Source of the DNA: Bradyrhizobium huanghuaihaiense | GTDB lineage: Bacteria; Pseudomonadota; Alphaproteobacteria; Rhizobiales; Xanthobacteraceae | Direction of reading: 5' to 3' | DNA: 64,000 nucleotides | Assembly: GCF_007830635.1 (NCBI RefSeq) | Contig: NZ_VLLA01000003.1 | Span: 372,001-436,000, forward strand | Shown here: piece after piece, positions 1 through 8,153 of the stretch | Layout of the letters: every line of letters starts with the position of its first letter | Numbering within the stretch: position 1 is the first letter of the stretch | Position numbers and translations under genes: made by a program | Notes under the pieces: generated by a model | Seen by the model: only the letters and a program-made list of their open reading frames with translations | Told to the model about the DNA's origin: nothing | Databases searched by the model: none

Positions 1-2
1 AC

Positions 3-374
3 CACATCGTGGTGATGAACCACGGCAAGATCGAGCAGCAGGGCGCCGCCCGCGACATCTTCCATCATCCCCGCACCGAATTCGTGGCGCGCTTCATCGG
101 CGGCCATAACGTCCTCAGCGACGCCGGCAACCTCATCGCCGTGCGCGCCGATCAGCTCGGCATCGTGCCGTTCGCCGACGGCGCATTCGGCGCGCCGGCG
201 CTGCTGACCCAGACCGAGTACCAGGGCTCCTACATCGCCGTCTCGCTCACGCTCGACGACGGCACCGCCCTGTTCTCCCACGTTCCGGAAGCCACCTTCG
301 ACGTTCACCCGTTCCGTCCGGGCGATCGCGTGCTGGCAACCTGGGATCCCGCCAAGGCGCAGCGCCTGCAATAG
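3..374 (+). CDS. ABC transporter ATP-binding protein, C-terminal part (polyamine type)
   Basis: This is the C-terminal end of an ABC ATPase whose N-terminus, with Walker A and B, lies before the window; the reading frame enters at base 3. The visible part begins with the end of the nucleotide-binding domain (HGKIEQQGAARDIFHHPRTEFVARFIG, split here only by family knowledge), the stretch typical of PotA/CysA/UgpC-class importers. A TOBE-type regulatory domain follows. It is the first gene of an importer operon with the binding protein and two permeases that follow on the same strand. The substrate cannot be read from this fragment; the polyamine assignment comes from the PotB, PotC and PotD-like neighbours. 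Confidence 0.85.
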   Translation, partial: HIVVMNHGKIEQQGAARDIFHHPRTEFVARFIGGHNVLSDAGNLIAVRADQLGIVPFADGAFGAPALLTQTEYQGSYIAVSLTLDDGTALFSHVPEATFDVHPFRPGDRVLATWDPAKAQRLQ

Positions 375-416
375 CGCCGATCGATCACTGGAATGCGCAA
401 CAGAGGAGTGACTGAT

Positions 417-1706
417 ATGACCGAGACCACCAGGACAAAGGGCGTCAGCCGCCGCACGCTGCTCAAGGGCACCGCGGGTCTCGCCGGCCTTGCCGCCGGC
501 TCCGGCGCCATCACCGGCTTTCCCTATGTGAAGTCGGCCGACGCGAAGGTGCTGCGCTATCTCGGCACCGCCGTGAACGAGGGCGACGACATCTCCAAGC
601 AGTGCCTGAAGGATACCGGCATCAAGATCGAATACATCACCGCGACCACCGACGACGTCACCAAGCGCGTGATGACCCAGCCGAACTCCTTCGACGTGCT
701 GGATACTGAATATTTCTCGCTGAAGAAGCTGGTGCCGTCGGGCAACATCCTTGCCCTCGACGCCAAGAAGATCAAGGAATTCGACAACATCACGCCGGTC
801 TTCACCAAGGGCGAGACGCCCGGCGGCAAGAAGATCGGCGGCCAGGGCACCGCACCCTGGAAGGTGCTCTATCTCGAAGGCAAGGACTCCAAGAAGTTCG
901 CGACGTCGGCGACCGAGTTCGTCACGCTGATCCCGACCGTCTACAACGCCGACACGCTCGGCATCCGCCCCGACCTGATCAAGCGCCCGATCAGCACCTG
1001 GGCCGAGCTGCTCAACCCCGAGTTCAAGGGCAAGGCCTCGATCCTCAACATCCCGTCGATCGGCATCATGGATGCCGCGATGGTCGTGGAAGCCACCGGC
1101 AAGTACAAATATGCCGACAAGGGCAACATGACCAAGGAAGAGATCGATCTCACCATGAAGGTGATGACCGAGGCAAAGAAGGCCGGCCAGTTCCGCGCCT
1201 TCTGGAAGGATTTTAACGAGAGCGTCAACCTGATGGCATCAGGCGAGACGGTGATCCAGTCGATGTGGTCGCCGGCGGTCACGAAGGTGCGCTCGATGGG
1301 CATCCCCTGCACCTTCCAGCCGCTCAAGGAAGGCTATCGCTCCTGGGCGTCGGGCTTCTGCGTCTCCAAGGGCGTGTCGGGTGCCAAGCTCGAATGGGCT
1401 TATGAGTTCGTGAACTGGTTCCTGTCCGGCTATGCCGGCGCCTATCTCAACCGCCAGGGCTACTACTCCGCCGTGCTCTCCACCGCGAAGGCGCACATGG
1501 AGCCCTACGAGTGGGCGTACTGGATGGAAGGCAAGCCGGCCGAGAAGGACATCAAGGCGCCCGACGGCTCGCTGCTGGAGAAGGCAGGCGCGGTGCGTGA
1601 CGGCGGCTCCTACGAGGACCGCATGGGCGGCGTCGCCTGCTGGAACGCCGTGATGGACGAGAACGACTACATGGTCCGCAAGTGGAACGAGTTCATCGCG
1701 GCCTAA
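417..1706 (+). CDS. Tat-exported extracellular solute-binding protein, PotD family
   Basis: Periplasmic binding component of the importer, 429 aa. The start at 417 is preferred over the in-frame ATG at 393 because an AGAGGAG Shine-Dalgarno lies 8 nt upstream of it. The N-terminus carries a twin-arginine signal (SRRTLLKG, R12-R13) followed by an Ala/Gly-rich hydrophobic core, so export is by Tat. The rest fits the family 1 (spermidine/putrescine type) binding-protein fold, with late aromatic residues of the kind that line amine sites. The gene sits between the ATPase and the permeases. The ligand may be a polyamine or a related guanidino or hydantoin compound, given the downstream racemase and ureohydrolase; this last point is inference. 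Confidence 0.85.
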   Translation: MTETTRTKGVSRRTLLKGTAGLAGLAAGSGAITGFPYVKSADAKVLRYLGTAVNEGDDISKQCLKDTGIKIEYITATTDDVTKRVMTQPNSFDVLDTEYFSLKKLVPSGNILALDAKKIKEFDNITPVFTKGETPGGKKIGGQGTAPWKVLYLEGKDSKKFATSATEFVTLIPTVYNADTLGIRPDLIKRPISTWAELLNPEFKGKASILNIPSIGIMDAAMVVEATGKYKYADKGNMTKEEIDLTMKVMTEAKKAGQFRAFWKDFNESVNLMASGETVIQSMWSPAVTKVRSMGIPCTFQPLKEGYRSWASGFCVSKGVSGAKLEWAYEFVNWFLSGYAGAYLNRQGYYSAVLSTAKAHMEPYEWAYWMEGKPAEKDIKAPDGSLLEKAGAVRDGGSYEDRMGGVACWNAVMDENDYMVRKWNEFIAA

Positions 1707-1710
1707 ATTG

Positions 1711-2670
1711 ATGGACACGTCAGAGGACATCCTGCATCAGGCATCCCCGGACCTCGTCCGGGGATCGGAGACGAAGCGCGCCGCGAAAGCGGCACGCCTG
1801 TCGCCGTCCTTCATCTCCTGGCTCCAGGCCGGGCCGATGATGCTGGTGTTCCTCGCCTTCTTCCTGATTCCGCTGGTCTTCGTCGTCATCGTCTCCTTCT
1901 GGGACTACAACGAATACCAGTTGCTGCCGGCCTTCTCGGGCCGCGGCTACACCGACACGTTCGAAGGCTGCATCGCGCAGCTTCCCGAGCTCTGCACGAT
2001 CGGCAAGACCTATCTGATGACGCTGAAGCTCTGCTTCATGGTCTGGGCGATCACGCTCTTCGTCGGCTTCTGGGTCGCCTACTTCCTCGCCTTCCACGTC
2101 AAGTCCAAGACCTGGCAGATGGGACTGTCGCTGCTCTGCACGATCCCGTTCTGGACCTCCAACGTGATCCGCATGATCGCCTGGATCCCGCTGCTCGGCC
2201 GCAACGGCCTCGTCAATTCCGGCCTGGTCAAGACCGGCTTGATCAACCATCCGCTGGAATGGCTGCTGTTCTCGGAATTCTCCGTGGTGCTGGCGCTGGT
2301 GCACCTCTTCACTTTCTTCATGGTGGTGCCGATCTTCAACTCGATGGTGCGCATCGACAAGTCGCTGATCGAGGCCGCCTATGACGCCGGCGCCACGGGC
2401 TTCCAGACCCTCGTCAACGTCATCATTCCGCTCGCCAAGCCCGGCATCGTGATCGGCTCGATCTTCGTCATCACCATCGTGATGGGTGACTTCATCACCA
2501 TCGGCGTGATGGGCGGCCAGCAGATTGCGGCTGCCGGCAAGATCATCGAGACGCGGGTCAACGCGCTGCAGTTCCCCGCCGCCGCGGCCAATGCCGTGAT
2601 CCTGCTCGCGATCACCTTCCTGATCATCACCATGATGTCGCGCATCGTCGACATCAAGAAGGAGCTCTGA
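1711..2670 (+). CDS. ABC transporter permease, PotB type
   Basis: Inner-membrane permease of 319 aa with about six hydrophobic segments and the cytoplasmic EAA loop (EAAYDAGATGFQ, then IIPLAKPG) that docks on the ATPase. A TTG directly precedes the ATG at 1711; ATG is taken as the start. It follows the binding-protein gene by 4 nt. The N-terminal cytoplasmic tail is longer than usual and is encoded partly by a perfect 23-bp palindrome (1743-1765), giving SPDLVRG. This looks like an intergenic repeat captured inside the coding sequence. The membrane domain starts only at about residue 35. Confidence 0.87.
   Translation: MDTSEDILHQASPDLVRGSETKRAAKAARLSPSFISWLQAGPMMLVFLAFFLIPLVFVVIVSFWDYNEYQLLPAFSGRGYTDTFEGCIAQLPELCTIGKTYLMTLKLCFMVWAITLFVGFWVAYFLAFHVKSKTWQMGLSLLCTIPFWTSNVIRMIAWIPLLGRNGLVNSGLVKTGLINHPLEWLLFSEFSVVLALVHLFTFFMVVPIFNSMVRIDKSLIEAAYDAGATGFQTLVNVIIPLAKPGIVIGSIFVITIVMGDFITIGVMGGQQIAAAGKIIETRVNALQFPAAAANAVILLAITFLIITMMSRIVDIKKEL
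1743..1765. repeat. Perfect palindromic repeat inside the permease gene
   Basis: Ten-base arms ATCCCCGGAC and GTCCGGGGAT flank a CTC centre. Sequences of this kind are usually intergenic in rhizobial genomes. Here the repeat is read through in frame as part of the permease N-terminus. Confidence 0.7.
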
Positions 2671-2672
2671 GC

Positions 2673-3551
2673 ATGAAGGAAGGACGCCCGCGCTCTTTCT
2701 ACGTGCTCGCGGTCTTCTTCGCGGCCTATGTGCTGTTTCTCTACGGGCCGATGATCGCGATCTACGTGCTGTCGTTCCAGGGACCGCAGGGCGGCCTCAC
2801 CTTCCCGATGAACGGCGTGTCGACCTTCTGGATCGCAAAACTGTTCCAGGGCACCGGCATCGTCGATCTCGGCGCGGCTTTCCGCCGCTCGCTGCTGCTC
2901 GGCGTCATCGTGATGATCGTCACCGTCGTGCTGTCGGTCGCCGCCGGCATGGCCTTCCGCAGAAAATTCAAGGCGCAGAGCATCCTGTTCTACTCGGCGA
3001 TCGCGAGCCTCATCGTTCCCTCGATCATCACCTCGCTCGGCATCTCGCTTGAATTCCGCATCATCGACGACCTGATCAAGGCGCATTGGAACGAGAATTT
3101 CGAGACCTCGATGGGCCTGCTCACATCAGGGCTCGGCGCGCACCTGACCTGGACGCTGCCGTTCGGGCTCTTGATCATGTTCGCGATCTTCAACCGCTTC
3201 GACCCGCGCCTGGAAGAAGCCGCGCGCGATCTCGGGGCGACGCCGTGGCAGACCTTCCGTCATGTCGTGCTACCGATCATCCTGCCCTCGGTGATCGGTA
3301 TCGGCCTGTTCGGCTTCACGCTGTCCTGGGACGAACTCGCGCGCTCCAGCCAGGCGATCGGGGCGGTAAACACGTTGCCGCTCGATCTCCAGGGCCTCAC
3401 CACCACCGTGACCAACCCCGACATCTATGCGCTCGGCACCGTGATCTCGGCGGTCTCGTTCACAGTGATCACGCTTGCGCTCGGCACCATCCACGTGCTC
3501 AACAAGCGGCAGGCGGCCAAGGGCTCGGACGCCGGCAAAGGGCTCGTCTGA
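2673..3551 (+). CDS. ABC transporter permease, PotC type
   Basis: Second permease subunit, 292 aa, with about six membrane segments. The EAA loop is clear (EAARDLGATPWQ, then VVLPIILPS). An AAGGAG Shine-Dalgarno lies inside the end of the previous gene and the intergenic gap is 2 nt, so the two permeases are translationally linked. Together with the preceding ATPase, binding protein and permease it completes a four-gene importer. The racemase-family gene starts 4 nt after its stop and is probably part of the same transcript. Confidence 0.87.
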   Translation: MKEGRPRSFYVLAVFFAAYVLFLYGPMIAIYVLSFQGPQGGLTFPMNGVSTFWIAKLFQGTGIVDLGAAFRRSLLLGVIVMIVTVVLSVAAGMAFRRKFKAQSILFYSAIASLIVPSIITSLGISLEFRIIDDLIKAHWNENFETSMGLLTSGLGAHLTWTLPFGLLIMFAIFNRFDPRLEEAARDLGATPWQTFRHVVLPIILPSVIGIGLFGFTLSWDELARSSQAIGAVNTLPLDLQGLTTTVTNPDIYALGTVISAVSFTVITLALGTIHVLNKRQAAKGSDAGKGLV

Positions 3552-3555
3552 TCTG

Positions 3556-4293
3556 ATGCGGCTTCACGTCGTCAATCCCAACACAACGGCGTCCATGACG
3601 GCGAAGATCGCCGCCGCGGCGCGCAGCGTCGCCCTGCCCGGCACCGTCATCGATGCGCGCCAGCCCGCGATGGGCCCGGTCTCGATCGAGGGCTTTTACG
3701 ACGAGGCTTTTGCCGTTCCCGGCATGCTCGGCTGCATCCGCGACGCGGACCGCGACGGTGCAGACGCCCACATCATCGCCTGCTTCGACGACACCGGCCT
3801 CGATGCCGCGCGCGCCGCCGCCAAAGCGCCGGTGATCGGCATCGGTGAGGCCGGCTTCCACATGGCGAGCCTGATCGCCGCGCGCTTCGCCGTGGTGACG
3901 ACGCTCGGCGTTTCCATCGTGCCGATCGAGCATAATCTGAAGAAGTACGGCCTCGCCGAGCGGTGCGCCCGCGTCCGTGCCGCCGAGGTCCCGGTGCTGG
4001 CGCTCGAGGAGCGCAACACCGACGCGCTCGGCAAGATCTCGGCGGAGATCACCGCTGCCATCCGTGACGATCGTGCCGAGGCCATCGTGCTCGGCTGCGC
4101 CGGCATGGCCGATCTCGCCACTGAACTTGCCGCAACCCACGGCCTGCCCGTGGTCGACGGCGTCGCCGCCGCGGTGACGCTGGCGGAGTCGCTGGTGCGG
4201 CTGGGGCTGACAACGTCGCGGCTGGGGCCCTACGCACCGCCGCGTCCGAAGACCTATTCCGGGCCGTTCTCACCGTTCCAGCCCGAAGCCTAG
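3556..4293 (+). CDS. Aspartate/glutamate/hydantoin racemase family protein
   Basis: Cytosolic cofactor-independent racemase-family protein, 245 aa. It starts MRLHVVNPNTT, the usual N-terminus of hydantoin racemase/AroM-like members. Both catalytic cysteine contexts are present: IACFDD near residue 76 and VLGCAGM near residue 180. The open frame extends upstream into the permease gene, but the ATG at 3556 gives the correct family N-terminus. It is placed at the end of the ABC importer operon, so it probably acts on the imported compound. The exact substrate (hydantoin, aspartate, glutamate or similar) cannot be decided. Confidence 0.85.
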   Translation: MRLHVVNPNTTASMTAKIAAAARSVALPGTVIDARQPAMGPVSIEGFYDEAFAVPGMLGCIRDADRDGADAHIIACFDDTGLDAARAAAKAPVIGIGEAGFHMASLIAARFAVVTTLGVSIVPIEHNLKKYGLAERCARVRAAEVPVLALEERNTDALGKISAEITAAIRDDRAEAIVLGCAGMADLATELAATHGLPVVDGVAAAVTLAESLVRLGLTTSRLGPYAPPRPKTYSGPFSPFQPEA

Positions 4294-5255
4294 TCACCTC
4301 GCTGCCGGGCGGCGTTCCCTTGACGCAACTGCTGACGTCCGATGCATCCCAGGGCGACGCAGAGGATACGGGATGCCGCGAGGACGCCAAGGCCCCTCAC
4401 ATCAGCATCGGGCACCAGTTCCACGAGGTCAAAGCCCACGATCCGCGCGCGCCCGGCCACGCCATGCAGCAGCTCGACGATGTCGAGATAGCCGAGGCCG
4501 CCGGGCTGGGGAACGAGCACCGCGGGGATCACGCCGGGATCGAGGCCGTCGCAGTCGAGCGTGACGATACAGCGGCTGCCCGGCACGATCTGCTCGACGA
4601 TCGGCTGCACGCCATGCCGCCGCACCGATGCGGCGTCGAACAAGTGCACACCCCATGCGCGCGCGTCAGCAAGATCACCGGCGCGCGAGCCGCCGACACC
4701 GCGTTGCCCGACCTGGATGATCCGCTCGACCCACGGCATTTCGCTGGCGCGGCGCATCGTGCTCGAGAATGTGTGCTTGAGACCACCACGCTCGTCACGC
4801 CAGTCGAGATGTGCGTCGATCTGCAGGATGGTGACGGGACCGCAGGGCTCGAAAGCGGCGAAGAAGGGAATCGGGACGGAATCATCACCGCCCAGCAGCA
4901 CGGGCACGGCCCCGGCCTTCACAATGGACACCGTCGTGGCGGCAATCAACGCGCGGTTCTCCAGCGGCGCTGCCGGGCTCGTTGCGAGATCACCAAGATC
5001 GACCACACGCAGTTCGGGCGAGAGCAGAGGTCCATCCTGATCGAAATCCCAGCGCAACGGATCTGACGCGATCGACCGTGTGCCGTCGCGAAGGGCGGAA
5101 GGCGCACGAGCCGCATGGCTGGCCTGGCCGGGCAAGTGCGGCGTCGCCTCGGCTGCGCCGAAGATCGCGATATCGGCGCCGGACAATGCCTGTTGTCCGG
5201 CTGCGGGGACATCGAGGAAGGTGGCGGGGATGCGACCTTGCAGGTGTTTGTCCAT
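4290..5255 (-). CDS. Ureohydrolase (arginase/agmatinase family) with altered first metal ligand
   Basis: Cytosolic enzyme of 321 aa, in the family that hydrolyses guanidino groups to urea with a binuclear metal centre. Visible motifs are DAHLD (D147, H149, D151), LDCDGLDP (D234, D236) and the acidic E279. The first ligand motif, normally GGDHS, reads GGDDS (residues 122-126), so Asp125 replaces His. The family's usual SHGT loop is FSST here. Five of six ligands are kept, so it may be an active variant with different substrate or metal preference. The gene converges on the racemase gene with a 4-bp overlap. Agmatinase, guanidinobutyrase and guanidinase are all possible; none is proven. Confidence 0.8.
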   Translation of the reverse strand: MDKHLQGRIPATFLDVPAAGQQALSGADIAIFGAAEATPHLPGQASHAARAPSALRDGTRSIASDPLRWDFDQDGPLLSPELRVVDLGDLATSPAAPLENRALIAATTVSIVKAGAVPVLLGGDDSVPIPFFAAFEPCGPVTILQIDAHLDWRDERGGLKHTFSSTMRRASEMPWVERIIQVGQRGVGGSRAGDLADARAWGVHLFDAASVRRHGVQPIVEQIVPGSRCIVTLDCDGLDPGVIPAVLVPQPGGLGYLDIVELLHGVAGRARIVGFDLVELVPDADVRGLGVLAASRILCVALGCIGRQQLRQGNAARQRGD

Positions 5256-5350
5256 CGATATGAACCGGTCCGCCCCGTCCTGTCCACATGCCGCGGCAAG
5301 CGCAGCGGCATGTGGCTCTGGCTGGAACAGCGTGGACGATGCTGGTCGTC

Positions 5351-6622
5351 CTACTCTGTTTGCTCGACCGCAGCCGGCATCTTCGCGACCGACATCAGGG
5401 AGCGGGCGACCTGGTTGAGCAACTGATCCGCATTTTCCTCCTCCGCGAGCGACTTCGACAGCAGCGCGACGACGGCGCTGTGGCGGAGCTGCTGGGCGAG
5501 GTTGCGTGCGGTGGTGTAGCCGGCGATCTCGTAATGCTCAACCCGCTGCGCCGCTCCGATCAAGGCGAGGTCCGCGGCCGCGTCCTCCTTGTCCTCGCCT
5601 TCGCCGATGATCTCCTGCCCCTCCTCGACGAGACCCATCATGCCCTTGCATGGCTTGGCCCGCGCGGACTTGCCGAGCAGCTCGAAACATTCGTTGATGC
5701 GTTCGACCTGGGTTTCGGTCTCGCCGAGATGTTGCTCAAACAGCTCGCGCAATTGATCGAAGCGGGCCGCTTGCGCCATTTTCGGCAGCGCCTTGGTCAG
5801 CTGCTTCTCGGCATGCAGAAGATCGCGAAGCTCCTCGATCAGGAGATCGCCGAGGCCGGCTTCGTCCATCGGCGGTGAGCTTTCGGTCACGATCGCGGTT
5901 GCCGGACCTGGTTCACCGGCCTGGATGGCCGGCGATTCCGTGAAGACCCAATCGCCGCCTTCGTTCCACGGACCACGGGTGTCGATTTCGCCGTGATCGC
6001 CGGTGCCGGTGGAATCATTGAAGAACTGATCGACGAGCCCCGGCGTCGGCGCCACGCGACCGATGCTGAAGGCCGGCTTGGCCATGCTCTCGAGCGCCAG
6101 CGTAAACGCCTTCATGTGGGTGATTTCGCGCGTCATCAGGAACTGCAACGCGTCCTTGGTGCCGGCGTCGTCGCAGAAATTGATCAGCCGCTCGTAGACG
6201 ATCTTTGCACGCGCTTCTGCCGCAATGTTGCTGCGCAGATCGACGTCGAGCTCGCCGGTGATCTTCAGATAGTCGGCGGTCCAGGCGTTGCCTTGCGAAT
6301 TGAACAGATTGACGCCGCCGCCCCCGGCGATAGCGATCAGCGGATCGGCCTCGGCCGCCTGACGATCGAACTTTGCCGGCTTCAAGTGCATGCGCGCCAA
6401 GGTGCCGACGACTTCAAGATGGCTCAGCTCCTCCGTGCCGATGTCCATCAAGAGGTCCTTGCGATCCGGATCCTCGCAATTGAGGCCCTGGATCGAATAC
6501 TGCATCGCGGCTGCCAGTTCGCCATTGGCGCCGCCGAACTGTTCAAGCAGCATATTGCCGAAGCGAGGATCCGGCTCGTCGACGCGAACGGTGAACATCA
6601 GTTTCTTGACGTGATGATACAT
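5351..6622 (-). CDS. Manganese catalase fused to a YciE/DUF892 ferritin-like domain
   Basis: Predicted 423-aa cytosolic peroxide-detoxifying protein with two four-helix-bundle modules. Residues 1 to about 235 are a manganese catalase with ligand positions E35, E65, H68, E144 and H169. Residues about 255-412 match the YciE/YciF (DUF892) ferritin-like family, with repeated helix motifs such as ELRDLLHAEKQL and AAQRVEHYEIAGY. A low-complexity linker joins them. The frame is open upstream to 6979, but MYHHVKKL is the usual Mn-catalase N-terminus, so 6622 is chosen although no good Shine-Dalgarno is seen. DUF892 is usually a separate gene in stress loci. Confidence 0.85.
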   Translation of the reverse strand: MYHHVKKLMFTVRVDEPDPRFGNMLLEQFGGANGELAAAMQYSIQGLNCEDPDRKDLLMDIGTEELSHLEVVGTLARMHLKPAKFDRQAAEADPLIAIAGGGGVNLFNSQGNAWTADYLKITGELDVDLRSNIAAEARAKIVYERLINFCDDAGTKDALQFLMTREITHMKAFTLALESMAKPAFSIGRVAPTPGLVDQFFNDSTGTGDHGEIDTRGPWNEGGDWVFTESPAIQAGEPGPATAIVTESSPPMDEAGLGDLLIEELRDLLHAEKQLTKALPKMAQAARFDQLRELFEQHLGETETQVERINECFELLGKSARAKPCKGMMGLVEEGQEIIGEGEDKEDAAADLALIGAAQRVEHYEIAGYTTARNLAQQLRHSAVVALLSKSLAEEENADQLLNQVARSLMSVAKMPAAVEQTE

Positions 6623-7003
6623 GGAGGGAGGCCCTGGGGTTGGAAGTACATCCCTCCCCGAACGGACCGGCGTTTCAGTTGTTCCTACGGCGATGAAGAC
6701 CTGCCGCCGCCAACGCCGATCGAGTGAGCACGCGATTGACCAAACAGAGTGGAGCACGGTGTCGGCGACGCCCCGCCCGCAGTCCCGATCAGCGCCTCGC
6801 CCGCCCCGGATCGGAGGGACGTTTTCGGCGCTCCTGACCCCGCCCCCGGAAGCGCCAAGGGCCCTGTCTAGACCTTTTTTGGCCCTTAGCCTCTTTTTGG
6901 TCCCAATTGTTGCCGAACAGTAACACTTTCGGGACATCCCGGTCGCCGTTTCAGGCTGCCGGTCTTCGCCACTCACCAAGTTTCAATTTGGGTTTTGTCA
7001 GCG
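6623..7003. other. Intergenic region between divergent genes
   Basis: About 380 bp between the catalase-fusion gene (minus) and the coiled-coil membrane protein (plus). It must hold both promoters. T-rich tracts occur around 6870-6905. I could not assign specific -35/-10 or operator sequences and found no convincing ORF. Confidence 0.5.
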
Positions 7004-7495
7004 ATGATCGATCTCGTGGAGGACACACGGTCCACCCCCCTGTTTCGCCTTGGCGCCCAGCCCATCGCGCTGACCGCCGTCGCCCTTTTCTTGCTGATCG
7101 CCGGCGTGACTTCGATCGCGATCTGGCGTGCCTATACCGGCTCAGCGCCGGAGACCGACCGGGTGGTGGCATCGCGGCAGCTGCAGGCCCGCACCGCCCA
7201 GGCCTCCGAGCAGCTGGTCGAGAAAACCAAGGGATTGGAGGCGACCCAGCAGGAATCGATCGACCAGCTCCAGGTCGTGCAGGACCAGCTCCAGACCGTG
7301 AAGCGGCTGCTCGCGGCCCAGCAGGCCGATACCAAGCGCCTGTCGGAGCAGGTGGCGAGCCTGAACGAATCCATCGACGGCTTGCGCCAGTCCTTCGCCA
7401 GCGCCCGCGCCACCGAGGCCGAGACGCCCTCGGTTACCCGCAGGAAACCGGCTCGTTACCGCCATGCCAGCGCGCGCAAGCGCTCGCGCGGCTGA
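7004..7495 (+). CDS. Membrane-anchored coiled-coil protein of unknown function
   Basis: Predicted 163-aa protein with a short cytoplasmic N-terminus, one transmembrane helix (about residues 20-42) and then a long heptad-rich region full of Gln, Leu and Glu (residues 55-140). The C-terminus is strongly basic (RRKPARYRHASARKRSRG). The architecture suggests a single-pass inner-membrane protein whose coiled coil lies in the periplasm or cytoplasm. A TTG three codons upstream is an alternative start. I do not recognise a named family. Confidence 0.7.
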   Translation: MIDLVEDTRSTPLFRLGAQPIALTAVALFLLIAGVTSIAIWRAYTGSAPETDRVVASRQLQARTAQASEQLVEKTKGLEATQQESIDQLQVVQDQLQTVKRLLAAQQADTKRLSEQVASLNESIDGLRQSFASARATEAETPSVTRRKPARYRHASARKRSRG

Positions 7496-7530
7496 ACTGG
7501 CCCTTCACCCGCGGCTTTAATTTCTCCACT

Positions 7531-7546
7531 TGTGAACTGGATCACA
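7531..7546. promoter_or_regulatory. CRP/FNR-family-like palindromic site
   Basis: TGTGA-N6-TCACA is a perfect match to the symmetric CRP-type half-site pair. A TATGAT hexamer follows at 7555-7560. The site would lie near position -28 of a start around 7567, where a bound protein would more likely repress than activate. No protein gene starts downstream on this strand. Confidence 0.45.
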
Positions 7547-7566
7547 TTCGCCCGTATGATTCCGCG

Positions 7567-7660
7567 CGATGCTGGCCGTCACCGGATGGCGTGAGCCGAT
7601 TTCAATATCCGGGGCTGGCAAGGTCGTTGACGGTATACTGCGTCAACGGCCTTGTTTTTT
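7567..7660 (+). ncRNA. Candidate small RNA ending in a strong terminator
   Basis: The interval runs from a plausible start after a TATGAT hexamer to a 14-bp hairpin with six T residues. No ORF is present. It could instead be only the 3' UTR of the upstream coiled-coil gene, which ends at 7495. The separate CRP-like site and -10-like hexamer favour an independent transcript. No known sRNA family was recognised. Confidence 0.3.
7619..7660 (+). terminator. Rho-independent terminator
   Basis: Stem CAAGGTCGTTGACG (7619-7632) pairs with CGTCAACGGCCTTG (7641-7654) with one G-T type mismatch. The loop is 8 nt and the hairpin is followed by TTTTTT (7655-7660). Confidence 0.85.
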
Positions 7661-7684
7661 AGTGGGCCGGCAGATCTTCCACCC

Positions 7685-8050
7685 TCATTCGCAGACGTCG
7701 ACGCGACGGTATCGCCACCCCGAAGGCGTCATCACGCGCTTGCGTACGACGTAGCAGCCGCCGTAACCGCCATCGTCATAGCCGGTACCATAATAATAGG
7801 GATTGCCGTAATATGGGGAGCCATAGCCGTAATAGGCGCCGTAATAGCCGGCGCCTGCGAGGCCTGCGCCGATCGCCACACCGGGCCAGAAGCCGCCACC
7901 GTGCCAATGGCCGTGACCGCCATGGCCCCAGCCGCCACCACCATGAAAGCCGCCGCCATGTCCAAAACCGCCCCCTGCCTGGGCCGCCTGCGGCATCGAC
8001 AGTCCGACCGCCGCGACCGCCAGCGCCGCCATCATCGTCTTCCGTAACAT
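7685..8050 (-). CDS. Secreted Gly/His/Tyr-rich small protein
   Basis: Predicted 121-aa exported protein. The start at 8050 has a GGAGG Shine-Dalgarno about 9 nt upstream, and the longer frame start at 8080 lacks one. A Sec signal peptide (MLRKTMMAALAVAAVGLS, cleavage near AQA-G) is followed by a Gly/His-rich segment, a short hydrophobic Gly/Ala patch, a Tyr/Gly-rich segment and a conserved-looking C-terminus (CYVVRKRVMTPSGWRYRRVDVC). The end motif is common in small rhizobial envelope proteins of unknown function. The His-rich part could bind metal; this is not shown. Confidence 0.8.
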   Translation of the reverse strand: MLRKTMMAALAVAAVGLSMPQAAQAGGGFGHGGGFHGGGGWGHGGHGHWHGGGFWPGVAIGAGLAGAGYYGAYYGYGSPYYGNPYYYGTGYDDGGYGGCYVVRKRVMTPSGWRYRRVDVCE

Positions 8051-8153
8051 CACTCGATCCTCCGCGTGGACACGCTCCACGCTTCAAGCGGGGATCAAGC
8101 TAGCGTCGTCGGGGCAATCCGGACAGCCACACTGTCTCACTTCCGCGCGAGCA

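Noticed and set aside
4320..5066. Long plus-strand open frame (248 codons) opposite the ureohydrolase
   Set aside because: It is antisense to a gene with clear enzyme motifs, has no start signal, and its composition is that of a GC-rich shadow frame.
6623..6979. N-terminal extension of the Mn-catalase fusion up to 6979
   Set aside because: The family N-terminus MYHHVKKL begins at 6622; the upstream residues are Arg/Gly-rich and unlike any catalase.
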